Source of the DNA: Candidatus Kerfeldbacteria bacterium
GTDB taxonomy: Bacteria > Patescibacteriota > Patescibacteriia > SBBC01
Assembly (NCBI GenBank): GCA_903854795.1
Contig: CAINXF010000028.1
Span: 1-6,097, forward strand
Length of the DNA: 6,097 bases
Direction: 5' to 3'
Part shown: positions 1 through 6,097 of the stretch, in pieces
How the letters are laid out: every line of letters starts with the position of its first letter
How positions within the stretch are numbered: position 1 is the first letter of the stretch
Translations under genes and position numbers: made by a program
Notes under the pieces: generated by a model
Seen by the model: the letters and a program-made list of their open reading frames with translations, nothing else
Told to the model about the DNA's origin: nothing
Database searches by the model: none

Positions 1-1749
1 TCGGGAACCTCGATGGCGACGCCGCGTGTCGCGGGAACGGTTGCACTACTGAAGCAGCACGACCCTTCGCTGACACCGGCGCAGGTTAAATCGCTTCTGA
101 CAACGACGGCTGCTACAACTGCAGTGAATCGGTATACGGGACATACGGATAACATACCAAGACCCGATGGTCGAATTACCACCACGGAAGTATGTACGAA
201 GATTTCGTTTTCTGCTTTCGTTCCTGTTGCCACAGCCCGATTATACGGGATTTATCCGTCGATACCTCTAGCTCAGATTTCAGCGGCAAATCTTCGCGTC
301 GACATCGACAGTAATCCGGGCCTCGACATCGACAGTAATCCAGGTTCTGTCATTCAGACTGCGTCTTGGCATAACGACCCGAACGGGCCGTACGCTCCCG
401 AATCGTATGCCGCTTCGTTCTCCGGCATTGATCCGGGTAGTTATTGGCTTTGTTATCATCTGTTTGATCCGACTAAAATTGCTCCGGCGGAAATCCAACT
501 TGGCATAACTGACCGTTATTTTGATAGTAATACTGGACGCTTTCAAAACTTTAATTTAGGTTATGGCGCGTACAGTATGTTATACATGGAGTACCAGGTA
601 ATGAGCAGTCCCTTCGATGAAGGTGCTGGGGCGATCGATATCAATCGTGCCCTGACGGCCCCCATCGACGTGGCCCCGAGTTCGATTGCGTTCGGCGTCA
701 AAGATAGCGGGACCGATCAGCGGACGTTTACAATCCGTAATCGTCAGGCGACGGCCATGACGATTACCACCACGACCGCGAGTGCCAGCCGTCGAGTGTT
801 GGACTTTTCATTGCAGGGCGTGTATGAGCTACCTAGTGGTAGAACCCTCGATCGGGTCGAGGAATATCCATATGTCACGGTCACGGCTCCGGATAGACTC
901 GCGTCGTACACAGGTGCTTCTGCGGTGCTCAAATTGCAAATCCCCGCCGACGCGCCAGAGGGGTATTATTCCGGAAAAGTAACGATAGTCATTGCCGGTA
1001 ACAACTACGCGATACCATATACGTTTATTGTTGCGCATGAAAAACGATATATTGCGCCAACAAGTACCATTGCGCCGACTGTTGATGGCCATATCAATCC
1101 AGCGGAATGGAATGATGCGAATATCTATTCTGGCCTTGGTCAGGATGGGACCATGACGCTCCGAGTCAAATCCGCTCCCAACAACGGAACCCCAACGTTA
1201 TTCCTCGCCATTCAATCAACCAAGCCCATTGTTAACGCGGATTCAGCAATGTATTACCTGGCGTTTGATGAGGGTGATGATGGCGGCGTTGGATCAGGGT
1301 CATTTGATAGAGTACTGACGTTATACCAAGAAGATATTAAGGGGTTAGAGGTTGCCAACAATCGGCATACGCCATGCGATGGATATTACTCCTATGTATT
1401 AGGAGAGGGCTGGGTAACAATTTGTGAACCTCCCGGTGGTCCCATATCTGGTAAGCATCAGGTCAATGTAGCAACCTCGGCAAACGGGTTTAGTATTGAA
1501 TATGCCATTCCATTCAGTGACTTTGATAGCCTGACAGGTAACTGGGATGAGGATCTAAGCGATTTGACGGTTAAATACAACGATGTCGTCGGTTTTGCAT
1601 TCGCGGTCCAAGATCTTACGGGATCGCAGCCAATAGTACAAGCATTTCCTGCCAAGGTAAATTTTAATGACGCGGTAACCTATACGTCGAAAATATTGTT
1701 ATCGTCTGAGCGTAAAGGGGCAATTTCGCCGTTACCACTTGATCCGTAA
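1..1749 (+). CDS. Subtilisin-like (S8) serine protease, C-terminal part, with CBM9/DOMON-like domain (5' partial)
   Basis: The reading frame is open from base 1, so the start lies outside the window; 582 residues remain. It opens with the S8 catalytic-serine signature SGTSMATPRVAG (the serine is the codon at 10-12), followed by the usual helix ending in TTTAA. The Asp and His of the triad must lie upstream. The segment GAGAIDINRAL (about residues 208-218), which normally follows soon after the serine helix, comes only after about 165 residues of beta-rich sequence (about 40-203), so this looks like an insertion. Residues 220-345 resemble the Fn3-like domain found downstream in large subtilases (PSSIAFG, later GYYSGKVTI). 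Residues 355-575 resemble a CBM9/DOMON-like sugar-binding domain, with VDGHINPAEW near 361-370 and SIEYAIPFSDF near 498; C459 and C475 could form a disulfide. No LPxTG motif or C-terminal membrane anchor is seen. It is probably secreted and acts on proteins at glycan-rich surfaces; the substrate is unknown. GC content is lower than in the genes downstream. Confidence 0.9.
   Translation, partial: SGTSMATPRVAGTVALLKQHDPSLTPAQVKSLLTTTAATTAVNRYTGHTDNIPRPDGRITTTEVCTKISFSAFVPVATARLYGIYPSIPLAQISAANLRVDIDSNPGLDIDSNPGSVIQTASWHNDPNGPYAPESYAASFSGIDPGSYWLCYHLFDPTKIAPAEIQLGITDRYFDSNTGRFQNFNLGYGAYSMLYMEYQVMSSPFDEGAGAIDINRALTAPIDVAPSSIAFGVKDSGTDQRTFTIRNRQATAMTITTTTASASRRVLDFSLQGVYELPSGRTLDRVEEYPYVTVTAPDRLASYTGASAVLKLQIPADAPEGYYSGKVTIVIAGNNYAIPYTFIVAHEKRYIAPTSTIAPTVDGHINPAEWNDANIYSGLGQDGTMTLRVKSAPNNGTPTLFLAIQSTKPIVNADSAMYYLAFDEGDDGGVGSGSFDRVLTLYQEDIKGLEVANNRHTPCDGYYSYVLGEGWVTICEPPGGPISGKHQVNVATSANGFSIEYAIPFSDFDSLTGNWDEDLSDLTVKYNDVVGFAFAVQDLTGSQPIVQAFPAKVNFNDAVTYTSKILLSSERKGAISPLPLDP
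301..348 (+). repeat. In-frame tandem repeat, 2 x 24 bp, encoding DIDSNPG-L / DIDSNPG-S
   Basis: Two adjacent 24-bp units lie at 301-324 and 325-348. Their first 17 bases are identical and the rest carry a few mismatches, mostly silent apart from the last codon. Each encodes DIDSNPG plus one residue. The repeat keeps the protease frame and lies in the insertion between the catalytic serine helix and the GAGAID segment. The Asp/Asn/Gly spacing loosely recalls calcium-binding loops, but it does not match the standard DxDxDG spacing, so that role is only a guess. Confidence 0.85.
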
Positions 1750-1783
1750 AATTCCTGGCTAATAATTCGTTCATTTTTGCAGT

Positions 1784-1789
1784 CATAAT
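1784..1789 (+). promoter_or_regulatory. Possible -10 element (CATAAT) upstream of the membrane protein gene
   Basis: The 86-bp gap 1750-1835 is AT-rich and contains CATAAT, 46 bp before the ATG at 1836. No convincing -35 box is found at the right distance and no terminator hairpin follows the protease gene, so readthrough from upstream is equally possible. Confidence 0.2.
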
Positions 1790-1835
1790 ACATCGACCGG
1801 CACGAATATGAGACGAAGAAAAAATTTTAGAAGTA

Positions 1836-2651
1836 ATGTGCTATAGCAAAGAAGTACAACTGACTACCGGCAGCACCATCCTGCTGTTGAGTTCCTTTTA
1901 TTACGTCTCGTACTCGATCAAGTACAGGACGCTGGGCACGCCGTGGTTGCTGCCGTTCTTGAACAACGTCATCATCGGGTTCGCTTTGATCGGTGGTCAT
2001 CAGGTGTTCGAGTTCTTGTCGCTTACCACGCACTCGCAGGCTGTGTACAAGATCGGCCTACTGTTGTCCGTTTTGTCGATGTATTTCTTTCTCCGGTCGT
2101 TGGAAACACTACTCAACAAGGACCTGCGCAGCAAGATCGCGCTCTGGATCATCGGCGCAGTCGCCGTCTATCTGCCCCTCGTACACATGCCGTTCGAACA
2201 GCACGCGTTCTATGTACGCCATAGCGCAGGATTCGTCTGGGCCTCGGCGTGGATGTTGCTGTTCATCTATTTTCACGTCTGTGCGCTACGAGGCAGGAAA
2301 TTGTTGCCGGACGATTCCTCGAAAAGGACGATCATCACGTACTTGTTGGCCACGTTGGACATCTCGTTCATCTTGAGCGCGATGTACACGCTTTGGGGCT
2401 ACGCGCGGTTCTCGGTCAACGTCTGCACCGACAGCCCCTCGATCTGGTGCACGTTCTACGTGGTACAGCTCGTGGCGTTGCCGTTCTTCCTGTCGGCGGC
2501 CCCGACGATCGTACGGCGACCGTTGCAGAAGACGTTCCAAACATTGAAAGAAACCGCAGTGGCGTTTGTAGTATCAGTCGCGGTGTTGGCCATCCTGATA
2601 TCGACGCTACCATTCTTCAAATGCCTGAACATGAAGTTCGCCTTTCCTTGA
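1836..2651 (+). CDS. Multi-pass membrane protein of unknown function (MCYS start, HQxxE motif; DUF6629-like)
   Basis: This gene encodes 271 residues that are almost entirely membrane-embedded. About eight hydrophobic segments can be seen, near residues 13-28, 37-60, 70-88, 101-118, 132-151, 166-188, 204-224 and 240-261. Two features recall the uncharacterised bacterial family DUF6629 (MCFS-type N-terminus and an HQ..E motif in the second helix): it begins MCYSKEVQL and has GGHQVFEF at 53-60. That match is from memory of the family pattern and is tentative. Polar residues in or near membrane segments (H55, E59, H117, E121, H123, H147, D175) could bind a metal or form an active site, but no function is assigned. 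The ATG at 1836 is preceded by a weak AGAAG purine run. The stop codon shares one base with the start of the next gene (TGATG), so the two are probably co-translated and may work together at the cell envelope. Confidence 0.8.
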   Translation: MCYSKEVQLTTGSTILLLSSFYYVSYSIKYRTLGTPWLLPFLNNVIIGFALIGGHQVFEFLSLTTHSQAVYKIGLLLSVLSMYFFLRSLETLLNKDLRSKIALWIIGAVAVYLPLVHMPFEQHAFYVRHSAGFVWASAWMLLFIYFHVCALRGRKLLPDDSSKRTIITYLLATLDISFILSAMYTLWGYARFSVNVCTDSPSIWCTFYVVQLVALPFFLSAAPTIVRRPLQKTFQTLKETAVAFVVSVAVLAILISTLPFFKCLNMKFAFP

Positions 2652-3787
2652 TGAACCGAGGTCGACATGTTGCCGTACGGTTCATACGGGCACACCGCGT
2701 CCTGACCAGCGTGTGTGGAGCGTTGTTGGTGTTCATCATCCTACCCGTCATATTCATCAGGTTCGCGCCGACGACCGCCGCGAACTTCACCGACAACGTG
2801 CTCCGCCCGATCATCGGGTCACGGACCGTCCTTTTTTTGGAGAAACAGTACTTCAACGGCGCCGACTCGGCGCAACGCGCGCTCTATTCGAAACGGGCGC
2901 CCAGCAGTCCGGTCACCGACTCATCGTCGACGCTCGCGAGAGGTGGTAACCTCGAATTGAAGGCGGTGCCCATCACGCATTCGTTCCCTCTGCTCACGCA
3001 TGAGGGTCAGTGGCTCACGAAACCGCTCGCGTTGTTCCCTCATGAGGAAAAGGCGGCGTACACGATCGTACGGCCCGATCCCAGCCGATCGTTCGCGATC
3101 GTTACGGTCGTCCAGTTTGATCTGCGGGGCATCCGGCTCGCCACGGTCGCCGGTACGAAACAACCGGGAGGGCCGATCGGTAACCCTGGTCCCGGTACCA
3201 TTCCTTCGGACATCATCGCGCGTGGCGCACTGGTCGCGGCGTTCGACGGCGGCTTCCAGTACCGTGATGGCACGTACGGCATGATCGTCGGAAAGACGAC
3301 GTACCTTCCGTTGGTGAGGAACATCGGTACCCTCGTGGGCTACAACGACGGCTCGCTCCGTATCATCGATTATACCGGGCAGTCGTTAGGCAACGACGTC
3401 GCCTTCGTGCGGCAGAACTGCCCGCTCCTCGTCGAGAACGGTAGGGTGGCGGTGAGCGACGAGAAGAACAAGGCGCTGTGGGGACGGACGTTCTCGTCGG
3501 ACATCGTGACGTGGCGGTCGGGGATCGGGCTCACTGCCAACGGCAACTTACTATATGCCGTGGGGAACAATCTCACGCCGGAGACGCTCGCGCGCGCTTT
3601 GCAGCTCGCCGGTGCCGTGAGCGCCCTACAGCTTGATATCAACCCGAATTGGGTGCGGTTCAATTTCTTTACGCCGAGCGCGAACGGAACCTACTCATCG
3701 TCGACGTTGATCAAGGCGCTGAAGGACGGATCGAAAGAATATCTTAACGGTTTTTCAAAGGATTTTTTCTACCTCTATAAGCCGTGA
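2651..3787 (+). CDS. Membrane-anchored phosphodiester glycosidase-family (NAGPA/DUF2233) protein
   Basis: This gene encodes 378 residues from the ATG at 2651. An N-terminal basic stretch is followed by one hydrophobic segment (about 17-38), giving a signal anchor with the rest outside the membrane. A low-complexity spacer rich in Ser, Thr and Arg (about 72-100) leads to the catalytic-type domain (about 125-378). Family-like blocks are VAAFDGGFQYRDGTYGM (195-211), VTWRSGIGLTANGNLLYA (286-303) and a C-terminal ALQLDINPNW (325-334). Characterised members, including human NAGPA, cleave GlcNAc-1-phosphodiesters on glycans. Here the usual NGGF and LDGGGS motifs read DGGF and LDIN, so activity on the same bond is uncertain. 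The start at 2651 was chosen because it overlaps the preceding stop by one base and gives a clean signal anchor; an in-frame ATG at 2621 would add ten residues. There is no clear Shine-Dalgarno sequence, which fits reinitiation after the upstream gene. GC-rich third positions contrast with the protease gene. Confidence 0.87.
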   Translation: MNRGRHVAVRFIRAHRVLTSVCGALLVFIILPVIFIRFAPTTAANFTDNVLRPIIGSRTVLFLEKQYFNGADSAQRALYSKRAPSSPVTDSSSTLARGGNLELKAVPITHSFPLLTHEGQWLTKPLALFPHEEKAAYTIVRPDPSRSFAIVTVVQFDLRGIRLATVAGTKQPGGPIGNPGPGTIPSDIIARGALVAAFDGGFQYRDGTYGMIVGKTTYLPLVRNIGTLVGYNDGSLRIIDYTGQSLGNDVAFVRQNCPLLVENGRVAVSDEKNKALWGRTFSSDIVTWRSGIGLTANGNLLYAVGNNLTPETLARALQLAGAVSALQLDINPNWVRFNFFTPSANGTYSSSTLIKALKDGSKEYLNGFSKDFFYLYKP

Positions 3788-3811
3788 CGCGGTCTTGGTT
3801 TGTGGTATAGG
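3784..3811 (+). promoter_or_regulatory. Candidate distal extended -10 promoter for panD
   Basis: GTGACG (3784-3789, overlapping the stop of the preceding gene) and TATAGG (3806-3811) are 16 bp apart. The -10 is preceded by TGTGG, giving an extended -10 form (TGGTATAGG). This is pattern matching only; the -35 match is modest. Confidence 0.3.
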
Positions 3812-3821
3812 AGTATAACCA
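3803..3821 (+). repeat. Imperfect inverted repeat in the panD upstream region
   Basis: TGGTATA (3803-3809) and TATAACCA (3814-3821) are complementary apart from one bulged A, with GGAG between them. It overlaps the candidate distal -10 element, so it could be an operator or an RNA hairpin presenting GGAG. It is short and AT-rich and may be chance. Confidence 0.3.
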
Positions 3822-3857
3822 GCGTGAGATGGAAATGGCAGTGAAGTTGGAGTATAG

Positions 3858-3866
3858 TGGTATGGT
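3858..3866 (+). promoter_or_regulatory. Candidate proximal extended -10 promoter for panD (TGGTATGGT)
   Basis: TG at 3858-3859 followed by one base and TATGGT (3861-3866) fits an extended -10 element. Transcription would begin near 3873, leaving about 20 nt before the panD ATG at 3893. No -35 box is apparent, which is tolerated for extended -10 promoters. No Shine-Dalgarno sequence is seen in the short leader. Confidence 0.35.
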
Positions 3867-3892
3867 TGGTTAATCCATTGGGTAGTCTACCT

Positions 3893-4234
3893 ATGCGTCT
3901 CGTCCTCCGTTCGAAGATCCACAACGCGACCGTTACCACTGCGAACAAGAGCTACATCGGTAGCATTACGATAGATCAGGAACTGGTCGAGAAGTCGGGC
4001 TTATGGCCGGGCGAAAAAGTGTTGGTCGTGAGCAACAAGACAGGCGTACGGCTCGAGACCTACGTCATCATCGGCAAGAAGCGCTCGGGCGTCGTCTGCA
4101 TGAACGGTGCCGCTGCGCTCCTCGTCAAGAAGGGCGAGGAGATCATTATCATGGGGTTCGAGCTCGCGAAGCGCCCGCTCCGGCCGAAGAACGTCCTCGT
4201 CGACAAAAAGAATCAGTTCGTTCGGTATCTGTAG
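3893..4234 (+). CDS. panD: Aspartate 1-decarboxylase (PanD), pyruvoyl enzyme
   Basis: This enzyme converts L-aspartate to beta-alanine for pantothenate and coenzyme A synthesis in the cytoplasm. The 113-residue product aligns with E. coli PanD at a constant offset of one: K8, H10, the self-cleavage pair G23-S24 (YIGSITID, where Ser becomes the pyruvoyl group), R53, Y57 and the N71-GAAA loop are all present. The protein is therefore expected to self-process and be active. It is about a dozen residues shorter than the 126-residue E. coli protein, with a shortened C-terminal tail. The ATG at 3893 was chosen because the conserved N-terminal strand (MRLVLRSKIHNATVT) begins there; an in-frame GTG at 3857 would add 12 non-conserved residues. 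No Shine-Dalgarno sequence precedes it; a GGTAG-T-CTACC palindrome (3881-3891) abuts the start. No other pantothenate gene is in view, so the gene stands alone between an envelope gene and dnaG. Confidence 0.95.
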   Translation: MRLVLRSKIHNATVTTANKSYIGSITIDQELVEKSGLWPGEKVLVVSNKTGVRLETYVIIGKKRSGVVCMNGAAALLVKKGEEIIIMGFELAKRPLRPKNVLVDKKNQFVRYL

Positions 4235-4291
4235 TCGGACAGTTTTCCACACTTTTGGGGAACGCATCGGTTTCGCATTTCTCGTACGGTG

Positions 4292-4306
4292 TGGTACAAG
4301 TATAAG
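4292..4306 (+). promoter_or_regulatory. Candidate dnaG promoter -10 region (TGGTACAAG / TATAAG)
   Basis: TGGTACAAG (4292-4300) is an extended -10 form and overlaps the start of a second candidate, TATAAG (4301-4306). A weak TTTCGC (4271-4276) lies 18 bp upstream of TACAAG. Either -10 would place transcription start at about 4307-4313, on top of the dnaG start codon, so the mRNA would be leaderless or nearly so. No Shine-Dalgarno sequence exists here, which is consistent. Confidence 0.4.
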
Positions 4307-4311
4307 TGTCT

Positions 4312-6097
4312 ATGCCTCCACCCGGTGCATCCCAAGTCGAAGAGATCAAGGATCGTTTGGATATCAGCGACGTCCTCTCGGAATATGTGAAGCTCATCCC
4401 CTCGGGGCCGGGCCGTTTCAAGGTGCTCTGCCCGTTCCACCACGAGAAGACGCCGAGCTTGATGGTCTCGAAGGATCGGCAGTCGTGGCATTGTTTCGGA
4501 TGCGGGAAAGGTGGCGACATCTTTTCCTTCGTACAAGAGATCGAGGGCTCGGAGTTTCCCGAGGCGCTCCGCATGCTCGCGAAGAAGGCGAATGTCGAAC
4601 TGAAACCCGCGAACCCGCAGTTGCACAATGCGAAAACGAAGCTGTTGGACATCCTGAAGTTGACCGCGGCGTTTTACAGGAAAATACTGACCGACGCAGA
4701 GGGTGCGCAGATCGCTCGTGATTATTTGAAGACGCGCGGTATCACTGATGATACTGCCGATACCTTCCAGATCGGTTACAGTCCGACGACGTGGGACGCG
4801 GTACTGACGTTCCTCGTGAAGAAGGGTTTCAAGGAGCAGGATGTGTTCGATGCTGGTCTCGCGGTGAAGCGTGACAAGGGTACGGGTTACTACGACCGAT
4901 TCCGTGGACGACTCATGTTCCCGATCTGGGACGTGAGCGGCGCGGTAGTCGGATTCGGCGGTCGTGTACTTGAGGAAGCACAGGGTGATGCTGCGTCCGG
5001 TGCGAAGTACATCAACACGCCTGAGACGTTGGTCTACAGCAAGGGCCGCGTGGTGTATGGCCTCAACCATGCGAAGCAGGCGATCAAGCAGGCGGACCTA
5101 GCCGTGTTGGTGGAAGGGTACATGGACCTCATTTCTTCGCATCAGGCAGGCGTGAATAACGTTGTTGCGGTGTCCGGCACGGCGCTCACCGAGCAACAGG
5201 TGAAGCTCCTGAAGCGCTACACGATGAACCTGGCGCTCGCGTTCGATGCCGACCTCGCGGGCGGAGAAGCGGCCCGCCGGGGGATCGACCAGGCACTGAA
5301 CGCTGACCTGCGCGTGAAGGTCATTACCATCCCCGACGCGAAGGATCCCGACGAGCTCATCAAGCAGGACGTCGCGAAATGGCGGAACGCCATCGCGAAC
5401 GCGCAACGCATCGTCGACTACTCGTTCAATCGTGCGCTCGCGAACGTCGACCTGACCGACGTCGATGTGAAGAAACGCGTCGCTAAGCAGCTTCTGCCCG
5501 TGATATCTCGTCTTCCTGACCCGGTCGAACAAAGTCATTATTTGCAGGAATTGGGAGCGAAGTTGTCCGTGAGTGAAGAATCGCTCCGTGATGCCTTGAA
5601 AAAAGTGGTAACGCCGAAGGCTGTGACATCCTCGGAAAAAGAGCAAACTAATGAGCATCCCCACAAGGATAGGGAGGCGATGGTGGCGGAGCGAATACTT
5701 GTAATCGCGGGTTTTGCACATCCCGAATTGTTCACTTTGCTTATTGAACAGCTTAAACCTGAGATATTGTCGGATCCTGACCTGCAAGCACTTTACAGAC
5801 AAGCGGTTTTATACTATAGTCAGTACCATCGTCTTGACCCCGACGGTTTCATCACTCAGCTTGGACACGAGCTTCCGTTGCTGAAGCCGAGGGTCGAGGA
5901 GCTCATATTGCTGTCGGATGGTGTAGTACACGGGGCGGATGACGCCGAACGGGGGGTAAATGCCCGAACCGAGGTCGTTCAGGGCGTCGCGTATCTGCGC
6001 CGTATCCGTATCACCAGGGAGCAGCGGAGGATTGAGGATGCGCTCAGAACTGCCGAAGCGGGTTCGGGGGGCGATTCCGATGCGCTGCTTCGAAGAA
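4312..6097 (+). CDS. dnaG: DNA primase DnaG (3' partial)
   Basis: DnaG synthesises RNA primers at the replication fork and is recruited by the DnaB helicase. The frame is open from 4312 to the window end (595 codons, about the usual full length, so little is missing). The N-terminal CHC2 zinc finger is intact: C40, H43, C61 and C64 in CPFHHEKTPS and WHCFGC. The polymerase core shows YDRFRGRLMFPIWD (194-207), GFGGR (214-218) and the KYINTPET block (232-239). The TOPRIM centre has VEGYMD (E268), FDAD (D312, D314) and KDPDEL (344 onward). After about residue 400 the sequence becomes less familiar, as is usual for the helicase-binding C-terminal domain, and GC falls (25/60 G+C at 5701-5760 against 44/60 at 5221-5280). 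An in-frame TAA at 4303-4305 limits the start to GTG 4306 or ATG 4312; ATG was preferred. Long minus-strand open frames across this gene are shadows of its GC-rich codons. Confidence 0.97.
   Translation, partial: MPPPGASQVEEIKDRLDISDVLSEYVKLIPSGPGRFKVLCPFHHEKTPSLMVSKDRQSWHCFGCGKGGDIFSFVQEIEGSEFPEALRMLAKKANVELKPANPQLHNAKTKLLDILKLTAAFYRKILTDAEGAQIARDYLKTRGITDDTADTFQIGYSPTTWDAVLTFLVKKGFKEQDVFDAGLAVKRDKGTGYYDRFRGRLMFPIWDVSGAVVGFGGRVLEEAQGDAASGAKYINTPETLVYSKGRVVYGLNHAKQAIKQADLAVLVEGYMDLISSHQAGVNNVVAVSGTALTEQQVKLLKRYTMNLALAFDADLAGGEAARRGIDQALNADLRVKVITIPDAKDPDELIKQDVAKWRNAIANAQRIVDYSFNRALANVDLTDVDVKKRVAKQLLPVISRLPDPVEQSHYLQELGAKLSVSEESLRDALKKVVTPKAVTSSEKEQTNEHPHKDREAMVAERILVIAGFAHPELFTLLIEQLKPEILSDPDLQALYRQAVLYYSQYHRLDPDGFITQLGHELPLLKPRVEELILLSDGVVHGADDAERGVNARTEVVQGVAYLRRIRITREQRRIEDALRTAEAGSGGDSDALLRR

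Noticed and set aside
846..862. Perfect inverted repeat CCTCGA-N5-TCGAGG inside the protease gene
   Set aside because: It is a short palindrome within coding sequence with no T-run and no regulatory context.
1808..1846. 12-codon ORF (MRRRKNFRSNVL) overlapping the start of the membrane protein gene
   Set aside because: It is too short, has no ribosome-binding site and no sign of a leader-peptide role; chance is sufficient.
2249..2650. Upstream extension of the glycosidase reading frame, overlapping the membrane protein gene
   Set aside because: The extra 134 residues are an Arg/His/Val-rich shadow of the membrane protein gene, whereas the start at 2651 gives a proper signal anchor and a 1-bp stop/start overlap.
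3829..3873. 14-codon ORF upstream of panD
   Set aside because: AGGAG lies about 15 nt before its ATG, which is too far, and the stretch overlaps the promoter-like repeats.
4243..4251. DnaA-box-like TTTTCCACA between panD and dnaG
   Set aside because: It has one mismatch to TTATCCACA; about one such match is expected by chance in a window this size, and no cluster of boxes is present.
4242..4263. Hairpin GTTTTCC / GGGGAAC after panD as a terminator
   Set aside because: The stem has two G-U pairs and is not followed by a T-run.
4213..5802. Two long minus-strand open frames opposite dnaG (4213-5070 and 5098-5802)
   Set aside because: They are antisense to a clear, fully conserved DnaG frame, show no recognisable domain and are rich in Arg/Leu as expected for shadows of GC-rich codons.

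Overview
The window is bacterial DNA with five protein-coding genes, all on the + strand and packed with short gaps (86, 105 and 77 bp) and one 1-bp overlap. The first gene lacks its 5' end and the last lacks its 3' end. No tRNA, rRNA, CRISPR array, insertion sequence or integrase was seen. The source looks like an uncultured, compact-genome bacterium. Strong Shine-Dalgarno sequences are absent, and extended -10-like promoter motifs (TGnTAnnnn) sit just upstream of two genes. A Patescibacteria/CPR-type organism is possible, but this is an inference and not a firm assignment.

Layout: (1) 1-1749 is the C-terminal part of a secreted subtilisin-like (S8) serine protease. It begins at the catalytic-serine motif GTSMATP and continues through a beta-rich insertion, an Fn3-like C-terminal domain and a CBM9/DOMON-like carbohydrate-binding domain. 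(2) 1836-2651 encodes an 8-helix membrane protein of unknown function, starting MCYS and carrying HQxxE in its second helix. (3) 2651-3787 overlaps it by one base and encodes a membrane-anchored protein of the phosphodiester glycosidase (NAGPA/DUF2233) family with diverged signature motifs. (4) 3893-4234 is panD, aspartate 1-decarboxylase, with all the classic processing and active-site residues. (5) 4312-6097 is dnaG, the replicative primase, with an intact CHC2 zinc finger and TOPRIM centre, cut off by the window end after about 595 codons.

Genes 2 and 3 form a tight, probably translationally coupled pair with a likely cell-envelope role. The protease is also an envelope or secreted product but is set off by a gap and by a clearly lower GC content (26/60 G+C in one sampled line, against 40/60 in the glycosidase gene and 44/60 in the dnaG core). 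panD and dnaG are housekeeping genes, each with its own promoter-like upstream region, and the two regions share a GTGGTAYA...AGTATAA element. No other pantothenate genes or replication genes are visible here, so the panD-dnaG adjacency is not explained by function.

The points most worth a second look are the coupled unknown membrane protein and divergent phosphodiester glycosidase pair, the shared promoter element with a nearly leaderless dnaG, and the insertion with an in-frame tandem repeat in the protease. No clearly new defence or mobile system was found.
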